Positions 55,338-64,000 of a stretch of 64,000 nt of DNA are shown in pieces. Both the position numbers and the translations under genes were made by a program. Position 1 is the first letter of the stretch; each line of letters begins with the position of its first letter. Below the pieces are notes generated by a model that made no database searches, had not been told where the DNA came from, and saw only the letters and a list, made by a program, of their open reading frames with translations. This stretch comes from Comamonadaceae bacterium (GTDB taxonomy: Bacteria; Pseudomonadota; Gammaproteobacteria; Burkholderiales; Burkholderiaceae_C): positions 85,397-149,396 of the forward strand of contig CANFWI010000001.1 in NCBI GenBank assembly GCA_947450675.1, in the 5' to 3' direction.

Positions 55338-55466
55338 TTTGGCTCTGGACCTTAGCGCGAGACATGACAACCCCAAAAAGCAAGCTCACTTCCATGCTGA
55401 TTAAGCGCCTGAATTGCCCGTATCCGACCGTCGCGCAGGTCGTTACCAACTTGATAGGGTAAATCG

Positions 55467-56330
55467 ATGTTTTCGATCATTGGTCTGGTGGTTTTGTTTG
55501 CCTGTGTTTTCGGCGGCTTCATTTTGGCCGGCGGTTCCATGGCGCCTATTATTCACGCCGCTCCGCACGAGATGCTGGTGATCGGCGGCGCCGCGGTTGG
55601 CGCCATGCTGGTCGGCAACAGCACGTCCATCATCAAGGGGGCTCTGGGTGGCGTGGTCAAGGTCTTTAAAGGGCCGAAGTACAAAAAGGACGATTACCTC
55701 AGCACGATTTTTGTGGTCTCCAAGATCATGAAAACCCTCAAAAGCGAGGGTGCTGTCGCACTTGAAGCGCACATCGAAAATCCGGAAGCCAGTGCTATTT
55801 TTGGTGAATACCCGGCGCTGCTGAAAGACCATGACCTGCTGCACCTGATCACCGACACGATCCGTTTGTTGGTGGTCTCGTCTAGCAACCTGAGTGCCCA
55901 CGCGGTGGAAGAAGTGATGGAGCAGTCGATCAAGACGCATCACCACAACGCCATGAAACCAGCCGCTGCACTGGCGTCTATGGCGGGTGCTTTGCCTGCT
56001 TTGGGGATTGTGGCTTGCGTGTTGGGCGTGGTGAAAACCATGGGAGCCATTGACCAACCGCCAGCCATCTTGGGCGGTTTGATCGGTGGCGCTTTGGTCG
56101 GGACATTTCTAGGTGTGTTTTTGGCCTACGGGATGGTCGAACCGATGGCCGGCCGGCTGAACCAGATCATTGAAGACGAAGCTGAAATCTACAAAGTCGT
56201 CAAGCAAATCATCATTGGCACCATGCACGGTCACCCGATGCCTCTCATCATTGAAGCCGCGCGTGTGGGTATCAGTCACGACAACCAGCCGAGCTTTGCA
56301 GAAGTCTTTGACGGCTTGCGCGGCAAATAA
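55467..56330 (+). CDS. motA: Stator protein MotA
   Basis: Proton-channel stator subunit. Four TM helices (FSIIGLVVLFACVFGGFILAGG; two in the C-terminal third: PAAALASMAGALPALGIVACVLGVV and GGLIGGALVGTFLGVFLAYG). 287 residues matches the MotA of the E. coli/PomA-distinct type (about 285-295). Two bases before motB. I found no convincing sigma-28 box upstream. Confidence 0.96.
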   Translation: MFSIIGLVVLFACVFGGFILAGGSMAPIIHAAPHEMLVIGGAAVGAMLVGNSTSIIKGALGGVVKVFKGPKYKKDDYLSTIFVVSKIMKTLKSEGAVALEAHIENPEASAIFGEYPALLKDHDLLHLITDTIRLLVVSSSNLSAHAVEEVMEQSIKTHHHNAMKPAAALASMAGALPALGIVACVLGVVKTMGAIDQPPAILGGLIGGALVGTFLGVFLAYGMVEPMAGRLNQIIEDEAEIYKVVKQIIIGTMHGHPMPLIIEAARVGISHDNQPSFAEVFDGLRGK

Positions 56331-56332
56331 CC

Positions 56333-57379
56333 ATGGCTGAAGCGGTCGTCGACACACCTCCAGACGCAGACACAGCGGCGCCAGCAGACACTGCGGCGGC
56401 TTCTGTAGCAGCCGTACCCGCCGCTGAGCCTGTCGTTGCGGCCCCAGCCGCTGAAGTCCCGCCCGAAGAGCCGGCCCCGCTGGCGCCGGTCATCGTTATC
56501 AAGAAGATCATTGACGATGGTCACGCCGGTGCGCACGGTGGTGCGTGGAAGATTGCGCTGGCGGACATGATGACCGCCATGATGGCGTTCTTTTTGCTCA
56601 TGTGGTTGCTCGGCGCGACCAATGAAAGTCAGCGTAAAAGTATTGCGGACTACTTCAAGCCGACATCGCACAGCACCATCGCCATGGGGCAACTTGCCGG
56701 TTCAAACGGTATTTTGGGTGGCCGCTCCATCATCGACCCGGATGGTTTTCCGTTCTCAGCCAAACAGACATCAGTGCTAGAGCGGGTGACACCCCGCTCG
56801 GAAGGTGGACCGACGGAGAATGACCCTTCACCGAACAGCAATGAACGGGCCAACCCCGACCAAGTGAGCGAAGCGGAGAAAAAGGAAATCGTAGAAGCGG
56901 CCGACAAGGCAGCCTTCGACAAACTTGAAAAAGAAGTCAGCGAACGCCTTCAAAAAAGTCCGAATCTGGAGAACCTGAAAGAGCAAGTCAAGTTTGTGCG
57001 CGAAAAAGAAGGCCTGCGCATTGAGATCATCGAAAAGGCTGATTTCGCCATGTTTGCATTGGGCACGACACGCCTGCTGCCGCGTGCTCAAGCCTTGCTC
57101 AATGAGGTCGCCAAGTCACTCGGCTCGATGCCCAACCAGCTGACCCTGCGCGGGCACACAGACAGCGTGGCGTTTGCGAATTCCGACAACCGCAACAATT
57201 GGTCACTGTCAGCGGAACGTGCTGAAGCGACACGCCTGTTGGTTGAAAAGAATGGCGTCAAATCAACGCGGTTTGCCCGCATTGAAGGTGTTGCAGACAC
57301 GGCACCTTACAACCCAAGCGACCCCCTTGACCCGCGCAACAGGCGCATCAGCATCACGGTGTTGTACCGGGACCATTGA
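56333..57379 (+). CDS. motB: Stator protein MotB
   Basis: Anchors the stator to peptidoglycan. An Ala/Pro/Glu-rich N-terminal extension of about 55 residues precedes the canonical channel helix (WKIALADMMTAMMAFFLLMWLLG, with the proton-binding Asp in ALADMM). The OmpA-like domain follows (LRGHTDSVAF, NWSLSAERAEATRLL, RRISITVLY). 348 residues; slightly long because of the N-terminal tail. Confidence 0.96.
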   Translation: MAEAVVDTPPDADTAAPADTAAASVAAVPAAEPVVAAPAAEVPPEEPAPLAPVIVIKKIIDDGHAGAHGGAWKIALADMMTAMMAFFLLMWLLGATNESQRKSIADYFKPTSHSTIAMGQLAGSNGILGGRSIIDPDGFPFSAKQTSVLERVTPRSEGGPTENDPSPNSNERANPDQVSEAEKKEIVEAADKAAFDKLEKEVSERLQKSPNLENLKEQVKFVREKEGLRIEIIEKADFAMFALGTTRLLPRAQALLNEVAKSLGSMPNQLTLRGHTDSVAFANSDNRNNWSLSAERAEATRLLVEKNGVKSTRFARIEGVADTAPYNPSDPLDPRNRRISITVLYRDH

Positions 57380-57539
57380 GAAGCGCCATCGGCTGAGTCG
57401 GTAGCAAATTGTTACGTTATTGTGATTGGGTTGATAGAGTGACCTAAGCATTTTTTCGATGAAAATTGCGCTTTAACTCATCTGATGGTCAATGCCACTC
57501 TACAGCCCAGCCCTGCGGCACCTTGACAGCGTTGACTCC

Positions 57540-58739
57540 ATGCTCTGCAACAAAGGTTTGCGAGACCTTTCAAGACGAAAGGTGCTCGGATTCGTGTCGT
57601 CTTGTCTGTTTCTCGCACCGTCAGCCAAAGCACAAGGGGCCAAGCCCGTCTTGCTGGGCATCGACGGCGAGTTCGGTTTAAGCCGCAGCACTTCTGCGCA
57701 GGCCATCGAACTCGGCACTCGCATCGCCATGCGAGAAATCAACAGAGCCGGTGGCGTGCTGGGTGGACGACCCCTTGATGTGGTCACTCGAGACAATCGT
57801 TCGATTCCCGCACGCGGGATCCGGAACATCCAAGAATTAGCCGCCATGCCTGAACTGGTGGCAGTTCTGGGGGGGCGCTTCAATCCGGTCATCATTGATC
57901 AGTTACCAAGCATCACCGCAACCCAATTACCGTTCATCGCGGTCTGGTCTGCGGCTGACGAGATTGTTGACAACGGGACCCAACCGAATTACGTCTTCAG
58001 GCTGTCCTTGCGCGACAGTTTGGCGATGCCCTACTTGCTGAAAAACGCACGACAACGCGGATTTGACAAAGTTGGCCTGCTGCTCACCAACTCATCGTGG
58101 GGCCGGAGCAACCAAAGCGCGGTGCAAAAACATGTGGCGACCAAGCAGTCGCCTGCGATTGTTGAAACGGCCTTGTTTAACCGGCAAGTATCCACGCTGA
58201 TGGAGCGCTACCTGAACATGCTCAATGCCGGCGCCAAAGCAATTATGCTGGTCGCCCACGACGACGAGGCCGCGCTCTTGGTGCGCGAAATCGCAACACT
58301 GCCAGCGTCTAAACGCCTGCCGATCATCAGCCACTGGGGCGTGACCGGCGGCCGTTTTTTCAACCAAGCCGGCCCGGCGCTCAATGTCGTTGATTTTTCG
58401 GTGATCCAGACCTTCAGCTTTTTCAATGCAAGCCAAGCCGAGCTGCAGCGCTTCATGAGTGTCGCCGGCGAGCTCGGCATCAAGCGCATTGAAGAGATTG
58501 AGAGTCCGGTGGGTGTGGCGCACGCCTACGATGCCGTGCACATTTTGGCCTTGGCCATTGAACTGGCCAAATCAACCGACCGCACCGCCGTGCGCCATGC
58601 CCTTGAGCACCTGCCTGCACATCAAGGTCTGGTCAAGCTGTATGCACCCGCCTTCACCGCCAACCGACACGAAGCCCTTGACACCCAACAACTGCTGATG
58701 GCGCGTTACCGCGCTGACGGCGTGCTGGTTCCGGCTTGA
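57540..58739 (+). CDS. Periplasmic Leu/Ile/Val-type binding protein with Tat-like signal
   Basis: ABC-type solute-binding protein fold (class I). The N-terminus LSRRKVLGFVSSCLFLAPSAKAQG is a twin-arginine-like signal; ATG 57540 is preferred to the upstream ATG 57492. Mature protein: VLLGIDGEFGLSRSTSAQAIELGTRIAMREINRAGGVLGGRPLD. No ABC permease or ATPase gene follows; 13 bases downstream begins a hybrid histidine kinase. It is therefore probably a sensory receptor for that kinase rather than a transporter component. Confidence 0.85.
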   Translation: MLCNKGLRDLSRRKVLGFVSSCLFLAPSAKAQGAKPVLLGIDGEFGLSRSTSAQAIELGTRIAMREINRAGGVLGGRPLDVVTRDNRSIPARGIRNIQELAAMPELVAVLGGRFNPVIIDQLPSITATQLPFIAVWSAADEIVDNGTQPNYVFRLSLRDSLAMPYLLKNARQRGFDKVGLLLTNSSWGRSNQSAVQKHVATKQSPAIVETALFNRQVSTLMERYLNMLNAGAKAIMLVAHDDEAALLVREIATLPASKRLPIISHWGVTGGRFFNQAGPALNVVDFSVIQTFSFFNASQAELQRFMSVAGELGIKRIEEIESPVGVAHAYDAVHILALAIELAKSTDRTAVRHALEHLPAHQGLVKLYAPAFTANRHEALDTQQLLMARYRADGVLVPA

Positions 58740-58752
58740 GTAGATTCACCGC

Positions 58753-60885
58753 ATGCTGAAAAAATCTTCGTTCCCCTCCAGCTTGGCAAGGCGCTTTGCA
58801 TTGGCATCCGCCGGACTGGCTGTGGGTGCACTGCTGCTGACCGCGATGGCCTCATGGTGGCTGCTGATCCGGCAGCATGATGACGCCATGAACGAACTGG
58901 CTGCGCGCGAAAGAGACTTTCATTCGGAAACCATCGGACTCAACCTGACCGCCGTCGCAGCCCGCATGATGGAAGTCGCCACCAGCACGATTTTGGCCTC
59001 GGCGCTGGTCGACAGTGCCGGCAAGGAGGCTTATTTACAGCCCTTTCTGGCGGGTATCAAGCAAGTCAACGGGATTCCGGTGCAAGTGCTTTTCACCGAC
59101 TTTGAAGGCGTTGGAATCGCCAGCAACAATGCGAGTTTCAGTGCGGAACAACGGGCCTGGTTGAGTCTTAAACTGAAACTGGGACAACCGGCTTCCGCCA
59201 TTTTCTTGAATGGCATCAACTCAGAATTGGTTGCCTTGGCACCCCTGGTCTTTCCACGCACCCAATCACCAGAGGGCGCCCTTCTCTACAAGATCGCGCT
59301 GAGTGCATTGCACACGGACGATCACATGAAACTCCTGTGGGGTCCAGCCCTCGCCGACGAGCCGAACCAGACCAGCCCGGTGGCCGTGCCGGCCGTCTTC
59401 AAGGCACTTCACTTTCGGATTCAAGGCATCTCGCCGATGGACAGCAACCGGTCGCTCTCCCCTTTGTATTTGCCCATCCTCTTGCTTGTCCTCGGGGTGT
59501 TCTGTGCGGTCGTGGTGGTCGGGGCTCAAATGGCCTCGGTTCTTACCCGCGATCTCCGGAAGCTGCAGATTTTTGCAGGCGCTTTGGTCCGTGATGGCCT
59601 GAGCCAAGAACGCGCCCAACCGACTGATACCGAAGAAGTCGCCAGTCTGTCTTCATCCATCAACCAGATGCTGGACCGGCTGTACGAGCAGCGTCAAGCG
59701 CTGACCCGCGAAGGGGAAAAACTGACCGCCCTGGCGGATGCCTTGAAACACGCCGACAAACGTAAAGACGAGTTTGTCGCCATGTTGGCCCATGAGCTGC
59801 GCAATCCCTTGGCCCCCATCATGTCCGGCGCTGAAGTGCTCAAGCTGGCCGTGCAAGACGACCCGCTGATTCAGCGCACCGGTCACATCATCAGCAACCA
59901 AGCCAAGCACATGGCGCGCATCATTGACGACTTGCTGGACATCTCCAGAATCACCCGCGGCCAAGTCACGTTGAAGCTCGAAACCATCGACTTTGCCACG
60001 GTGGTGGCCGTCGCAACAGAGCAGATTCGCCCGCTTATCGATTCGAGTCAGCATCACTTTTCAGTCTCTATGCCGCCAGGCCCACTGCCGGTTTGCGGCG
60101 ACCACGCGAGGCTGGTTCAAGTGGCCAGCAACCTCTTGAACAACGCGGCTAAGTACACGCCCGAGGGCGGCTATGTGGATCTGCAGGTTGCAGTTGAAGG
60201 CGGCGAGTTGCGCATGACCGTGGGCGACAACGGCAGCGGCATTGACCCCGAGCTGATGCCTGAAATATTTGACCTGTTCACCCAAGGCGAGCGCTCATCC
60301 GGTCGACGCCAAGGCGGTTTGGGTCTCGGTTTGGCACTGGTTAAAAGTCTGGTTCAAATGCACGGCGGGCGTGTCACCGCCGCCAGTCCCGGCCCCGGCA
60401 AGGGCTCGCGCTTCAGCGTTTATTTACCCTGCGCCCGCACGGAGGATTTACCCGCTCCAGTGCCCACGACGATCGCGACCTTGGGCCCATCGGGCCACGG
60501 GCTGCAACTGCGCTTGGTCGACGACAACGTCGAAGCCGCCCAAACCTTGGCCATGCTGCTGCAAATGGATGGCTTTGATGTGGCCGTGAGCTTTGACGGC
60601 ATTTCGACACTGCAGCAGATTCAAGCAGAAACAAAAAGTCCCGACATCTTCATTTTGGACATTGGCTTACCGGACATGGACGGTACCGAACTGGCCCAAA
60701 AATTGCGCGACTTCCCGCACTTGAAGCATACAAAAATGATCGCCCTGACGGGCTACGGACAAGCCAGCGACAAGGCCCGCTCACTCGCAGCTGGCTTTGA
60801 TTACCACTTGGTCAAACCTGTGGACTACGCGCATCTCAAAGCGCTGCTGGTTGAGATTGCCGACGGTTTGAAAGCGCAGGCTTGA
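58753..60885 (+). CDS. Hybrid sensor histidine kinase/response regulator
   Basis: 710 residues. TM1 about 15-38, a periplasmic domain of about 200 residues, TM2 about 238-258, then a HAMP-like stretch (VLTRDLRKLQIFAGALVRDG...). HisKA H-box FVAMLAHELRNPLAPI (H347), HATPase motifs (LLNNAAKYTPEGG, VGDNGSGIDPEL, GGLGLGLALVKSL), and a C-terminal receiver with phospho-acceptor D636 (FILDIGLPDMDG) and K in YHLVKPVD. No DNA-binding output; a separate regulator or phosphotransfer protein must exist elsewhere. Paired with the preceding binding protein. Confidence 0.92.
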   Translation: MLKKSSFPSSLARRFALASAGLAVGALLLTAMASWWLLIRQHDDAMNELAARERDFHSETIGLNLTAVAARMMEVATSTILASALVDSAGKEAYLQPFLAGIKQVNGIPVQVLFTDFEGVGIASNNASFSAEQRAWLSLKLKLGQPASAIFLNGINSELVALAPLVFPRTQSPEGALLYKIALSALHTDDHMKLLWGPALADEPNQTSPVAVPAVFKALHFRIQGISPMDSNRSLSPLYLPILLLVLGVFCAVVVVGAQMASVLTRDLRKLQIFAGALVRDGLSQERAQPTDTEEVASLSSSINQMLDRLYEQRQALTREGEKLTALADALKHADKRKDEFVAMLAHELRNPLAPIMSGAEVLKLAVQDDPLIQRTGHIISNQAKHMARIIDDLLDISRITRGQVTLKLETIDFATVVAVATEQIRPLIDSSQHHFSVSMPPGPLPVCGDHARLVQVASNLLNNAAKYTPEGGYVDLQVAVEGGELRMTVGDNGSGIDPELMPEIFDLFTQGERSSGRRQGGLGLGLALVKSLVQMHGGRVTAASPGPGKGSRFSVYLPCARTEDLPAPVPTTIATLGPSGHGLQLRLVDDNVEAAQTLAMLLQMDGFDVAVSFDGISTLQQIQAETKSPDIFILDIGLPDMDGTELAQKLRDFPHLKHTKMIALTGYGQASDKARSLAAGFDYHLVKPVDYAHLKALLVEIADGLKAQA

Positions 60886-60920
60886 GACCCTAGGGTTATC
60901 ACGCAAGAAGAAGGACTACC

Positions 60921-60950
60921 TTGTCGACATGCCTATTCCCCATTGATAAT
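60921..60950 (+). promoter_or_regulatory. Possible sigma-70 promoter of the LivK-like gene
   Basis: TTGTCG (60921-60926), 18-base spacer, GATAAT (60945-60950), 39 bases before the start codon. Plausible by sequence only. Confidence 0.35.
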
Positions 60951-60988
60951 GTTCGGCGTTTACAGCCCCTTACAACATGGAGACAAGC

Positions 60989-62125
60989 ATGAAAAAGTTT
61001 ATAAAATTGGCATTCATCAGCGCATTGCTGGCGACTGGCGCGGCACAAGCGCAAACCGTAAAAATCGTCGGCCTGGTTGAACTCAGCGGCACCGGCGCCA
61101 CATCGGGCACTAACTTTGACAACGGCATGAAACTCGCCGTGAAAGAGATCAATGCAGCAGGCGGCATTCTGGGCCGCAAGATTGAATACACCTCCAACGA
61201 CACGCAGTCCAACCCTGGCGTGGCCAAAGGCCTGGCAGAAAAAGCTGTCGACAACGAAGCCTACGTCGTCATGGGCCCGGTATTTTCTGGCTCCATCATG
61301 GTCAGCATGGCCGCCACCCGCCGCGCCGAAATTCCGAACTTCACGGGCGGTGAGGCCGCAGCCATCACGGAGCAAGGCAACCCTTACGTCTTCAGAACCT
61401 CGTTCACCCAGTCCACGGCCATGCCGAAGATTGCCGGCTACATCAAGAACACCGTCAAGGCCAAAGCCGTCGACGTGATCTTCGTCAACAACGACTTCGG
61501 CAAAGGTGGCCGCGACCTGATCACGAAAGCCCTGGAAGCCCAAGGCATCAAAGTCGGCGCAGACGTCTCGACAGAACCTGGCCAAGTCGACTTCAGCAGC
61601 GCCGTGATCAAGGTCAAGCAGAGCAACAGTGATGCCGTTTTCGTTTACTCCAACGAAGAAGAGTCCGCCCGCTTGCTGCGCGAACTCAAAAAGCAAGGCT
61701 ACAAAAAACCCATCATTGGTGAAACCACCCTGACCAGCCAGAAAGTCATCGAACTGGCGGGTGACGCTGCCAATGGCGCTATTGCGCATGTGGGCCTGAC
61801 CGCCGACGCGCCGCAAGCCAACGTGAAGAAATTCGATGCAGCCTACCAGCGCGAGTACAAGTCCAAGACCGACCACAATGGTTTGAAAGGCTATATTGGC
61901 ATCTACACCGTCAAGGCCGTGACCGAAAAAATCGGCAAGTTTGACCCCAAGGCTTTTGCCGCAGCCATGAAAAATATCAGCCTCTCGGCCAAGGCCGCTC
62001 CGGGCCTCCTGCTGGATGTCAGCTATGACGACAAGGGCGACCTGGACCGTGAGAGCTACATGACCAAAGTGGTCGCCGGCAAACAAGTCGTGACCAGCAT
62101 CCTCCCACCCGTGAACAAAAAATAA
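60989..62125 (+). CDS. LivK-like ABC transporter substrate-binding protein
   Basis: Periplasmic class I binding protein for branched-chain amino acid-like or aromatic ligands. ATG 60989 is chosen since GGAG (60979-60982) lies 6 bases upstream. Signal peptide MKKFIKLAFISALLATGAAQAQ, then KIVGLVELSGTGATSGTNFDNGMKLAV and NAAGGILGRKIEY. Followed by a shikimate-dehydrogenase-like gene and an amidohydrolase, so a hydroaromatic or aromatic acid ligand is a reasonable guess. Confidence 0.88.
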   Translation: MKKFIKLAFISALLATGAAQAQTVKIVGLVELSGTGATSGTNFDNGMKLAVKEINAAGGILGRKIEYTSNDTQSNPGVAKGLAEKAVDNEAYVVMGPVFSGSIMVSMAATRRAEIPNFTGGEAAAITEQGNPYVFRTSFTQSTAMPKIAGYIKNTVKAKAVDVIFVNNDFGKGGRDLITKALEAQGIKVGADVSTEPGQVDFSSAVIKVKQSNSDAVFVYSNEEESARLLRELKKQGYKKPIIGETTLTSQKVIELAGDAANGAIAHVGLTADAPQANVKKFDAAYQREYKSKTDHNGLKGYIGIYTVKAVTEKIGKFDPKAFAAAMKNISLSAKAAPGLLLDVSYDDKGDLDRESYMTKVVAGKQVVTSILPPVNKK

Positions 62126-62145
62126 CAGGACTCTTCGCTTCACCC

Positions 62146-62985
62146 ATGGACAACAGAAAATTCACATTGGCCGGTGTGATGGGCATGCCCATCACACAGT
62201 CGCGCTCGCCGATCCTTCACAACTACTGGATTGCCAAGTACGGCTTGCGAGGTGCTTACGGACACTTTCCGGTCGAGGCTCAGAACTTAGAGGCGGCTAT
62301 TCGCGGCTTGTCCGCGTTGGGTTTGGCGGGTTGCAACGTGACCCAACCGCACAAGGTTGAGGCCCTCAAGTTGATGGATGTTGTCGACCCTTTGGCGCAG
62401 CGCATGGGAGCGATCAACTGCGTCGTGGTGCAGCCAGACGGCTCTCTGCACGGTTTCAACCATGATGGCTACGGCTACATTCAAAGCCTGAAAGACGCCA
62501 ACCCAGATTGGCGCGCAGATGCTGGCCCGATCGTCGTGCTGGGCGCTGGCGGCGCGTCGCGCGCAGTGGTGCTCAGCTTGATCGACCAAGGTGCCACAGA
62601 GATTCGACTGGTGAATCGGACGCTCGACAAAGCGCAGGCCTTGGCCGCGGGCTATGAACACATTGTCAAAGTCGTTTCATGGGCAGAACGCAACAACGCC
62701 ATGGAGGGTTGTGCGCTCTTCGTCAACACCACCAACCAAGGCATGTATGGCCAGCCACCTATCGATGTGTCGCTAGATGCCTTGCCCACGACGGCGATGG
62801 TTTCTGACGCCATCTACATCCCGCTCGAAACGCCCTTGCTGGAAACCGCGCGCCTGCGTGGCAACAAGACTGCCAACGGTTTGGGCATGTTGCTGAACCA
62901 GGCACGCCCCGCATTCAAAGCGTGGTTCGGTGTCATGCCGGAGATCACGGATGAATTGAAGCAGGCCGTTCTGGCCACTTTTTAA
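62146..62985 (+). CDS. Shikimate/quinate dehydrogenase family protein (AroE-like)
   Basis: NAD(P)-dependent oxidoreductase. Substrate-side motifs SRSPILHN and NVTQPHK (catalytic Lys) are kept. The usual GxNTDG motif reads GFNHDG, with His for Thr. The Rossmann GAGGASRAV and VNRT (NADP-type) motifs follow. 279 residues. Its place between a binding protein and an amidohydrolase suggests a catabolic role rather than the biosynthetic aroE. Confidence 0.87.
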   Translation: MDNRKFTLAGVMGMPITQSRSPILHNYWIAKYGLRGAYGHFPVEAQNLEAAIRGLSALGLAGCNVTQPHKVEALKLMDVVDPLAQRMGAINCVVVQPDGSLHGFNHDGYGYIQSLKDANPDWRADAGPIVVLGAGGASRAVVLSLIDQGATEIRLVNRTLDKAQALAAGYEHIVKVVSWAERNNAMEGCALFVNTTNQGMYGQPPIDVSLDALPTTAMVSDAIYIPLETPLLETARLRGNKTANGLGMLLNQARPAFKAWFGVMPEITDELKQAVLATF

Positions 62986-62995
62986 AGCACAACCG

Positions 62996-63817
62996 ATGAG
63001 CGTTTTAACCGAAAGAAAGATTGACGCTCACTGCCATGTGCTGGACCCTGCGCGGTTTCCGTACGCAGCCGACGTGACGTATCGCCCCGCCGGCCAAGAA
63101 ATGGGGGACGCGCGGTATTTCCAGCAGCTGATGGCTTGCTACGCTGTCGAGCATGCGCTGCTGGTCGGCCCTAACTCAGGTTACGGCACAGACAACCGCT
63201 GCATGATGGACGCCATCCACAATAGCAACGGCAAGTTCAAAGGCATTGCCGTGGTGGCCAATGACTGCTCTCTCGAGACCTTGGCAGAGCTCAAGTCACA
63301 GGGTGTCATCGGCCTGGCTTTCAATCCGTCGCTGCATGGTTTTGCATATTACGCAGACATTGAACCCTTGCTCCAGCGTTTGAAAGCGCTGGACCTGTGG
63401 GCGCAGTTTCAAGTCGAAAACGACCAACTGCTTCAGTTCATGCCCATGCTCAAGCGCGTCGATGTGAAGTTGATGTTCGACCATTGCGGGCGCCCTGCCA
63501 TTGATGCCGACACGCACCAAGCCGGCTTTCAGTCTTTGCTGGCTCTGGGCCGCGAAGGCCGCGCGGTGGTGAAAATATCGGGCTACGCTAAATTCTCTAA
63601 GGCTGGTTTTCCGTTTCCAGACGTGCGCCCGTTTCTGGATGAATTGGTGCAGAATTTTGGCACCCAGCAATGCGTCTGGGCTTCTGACTGGCCCTACCTC
63701 AAGGCCCCTTACCGGCTCGACTACGGCCCGATGCTCAAAGTCTTTGAAAACCAGTTTTCGAAGTCTGAGCGTGAGGTCATGATGTGGACGTCACCCAAGC
63801 GACACTTTGGATTTTGA
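62996..63817 (+). CDS. Amidohydrolase-2 family (2-pyrone-4,6-dicarboxylate hydrolase-like) protein
   Basis: TIM-barrel hydrolase. Visible motifs: DAHCHV at the N-terminus (metal or substrate His pair), FDHCGRP near residue 160, and the C-terminal WASDWPYLK with the catalytic Asp. 273 residues. Members open lactones of aromatic ring-cleavage products. It starts 10 bases after the AroE-like gene and appears to be in one operon with it and the LivK-like receptor. Confidence 0.82.
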   Translation: MSVLTERKIDAHCHVLDPARFPYAADVTYRPAGQEMGDARYFQQLMACYAVEHALLVGPNSGYGTDNRCMMDAIHNSNGKFKGIAVVANDCSLETLAELKSQGVIGLAFNPSLHGFAYYADIEPLLQRLKALDLWAQFQVENDQLLQFMPMLKRVDVKLMFDHCGRPAIDADTHQAGFQSLLALGREGRAVVKISGYAKFSKAGFPFPDVRPFLDELVQNFGTQQCVWASDWPYLKAPYRLDYGPMLKVFENQFSKSEREVMMWTSPKRHFGF

Positions 63818-63855
63818 GGCAAAGTACGGTTGTCTGTAATTTATCCGTACAGACG

Positions 63856-63889
63856 AAAAAAAAGCACCGAGCTGTTACGCTAAGTGCTT
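63856..63889 (-). terminator. Rho-independent terminator of the tRNA gene
   Basis: Minus strand: AAGCAC (63889-63884), loop, GTGCTT (63867-63862), then a run of T (63861-63856). A separate hairpin (GTCTGTA / TACAGAC, about 63833-63855) may stop transcription from the plus-strand amidohydrolase gene. Confidence 0.6.
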
Positions 63890-63906
63890 GATTTCCCTAC
63901 CAAATT

Positions 63907-63983
63907 TGGTAGGCGCGAATGGACTCGAACCATCGACCCCCACCATGTCAAGGTGGTGCTCTAACCAGCTGAGCTACGCGCCT
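63907..63983 (-). tRNA. tRNA-Val (anticodon GAC)
   Basis: Complete cloverleaf on the minus strand: acceptor AGGCGCG/CGCGCCT, D-arm GCTC-AGCTGGTTA-GAGC, anticodon stem CCACC/GGTGG around TTGACAT (anticodon GAC), T-arm with GGTTCGAGTCC, and an encoded 3' CCA. 77 bases. Confidence 0.95.
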
Positions 63984-64000
63984 GAAACTGTTCGACCTCA

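Noticed and set aside
55390..55440. Sigma-28 promoter before motA
   Set aside because: TCCGACCG is present but the -35 at the right distance (AGCGCCTG) does not match; spacing with TTAAGCGC is three bases too long.
60899..62143. 414-codon minus-strand open frame
   Set aside because: It is the mirror of the LivK-like gene: the plus strand has a signal peptide, RBS and family motifs, the minus frame has none.

Overview
The window looks like chromosome of a motile Gram-negative betaproteobacterium, most likely Burkholderiales (Comamonadaceae/Rhodoferax-like). This is inferred from the orphan Bug/TctC-type binding protein, the moderately GC-rich coding sequence and the style of the proteins; no 16S gene is present. 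I see no prophage, insertion sequence or CRISPR array.

Layout. (1) 1-5700: a 3'-truncated secreted GH18 chitinase (minus), then a TctC-like solute-binding protein, an isocitrate lyase/PEP-mutase family enzyme, a trypsin-like protease with TPRs and a cytochrome b561. (2) 5701-13064: a small polysaccharide locus (extra isoprenyl diphosphate synthase, Wza/SLBB export protein, Wzz chain-length protein, WbpP-like epimerase without its catalytic YxxxK) and a convergent outer-membrane barrel-like protein behind a Fur-box-like palindrome. (3) 13142-57379: a nearly continuous 44-kb flagellar cluster. (4) 57380-63817: two Leu/Ile/Val-type binding proteins, a hybrid histidine kinase, a shikimate-dehydrogenase-like enzyme and an amidohydrolase. 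(5) A tRNA-Val(GAC) on the minus strand at the right edge.

The flagellar cluster holds fliC, flaG, fliD, flgL-flgB (minus), a LysM/transglycosylase gene, flgAMN (plus), an operon of flgP-like, flgT-like, LysM/FimV-like, fliK2 and flhX genes (minus), a sigma-54 activator (plus), fliKLMNOPQR-flhB followed by three unusual genes (minus), then flhAFG-fliA, fliS and motAB (plus). fliEFGHIJ and chemotaxis genes are absent and must lie elsewhere. I found three sigma-54 type promoters (flgB, flgA, flhA) and four sigma-28 type promoters sharing a TCCGAT -10 core (fliC, flaG, flgM, fliS). With the local sigma-54 activator, FlhF/FlhG, FliA and FlgM, this suggests a tiered polar-flagellum programme like that of Pseudomonas/Vibrio rather than FlhDC control.

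Most unusual content: a three-gene tail of the fli operon (membrane coiled-coil protein, short-peptide-repeat protein, DamX-like SPOR protein); hook, HAP1 and cap proteins about twice normal size; a FlgJ without a muramidase domain and a separate LysM-lytic-transglycosylase-like gene; H-ring-like lipoprotein genes; a second FliK next to a stand-alone FlhB C-domain; and dispersed REP-like palindromes, one of which appears to be translated inside wzz.
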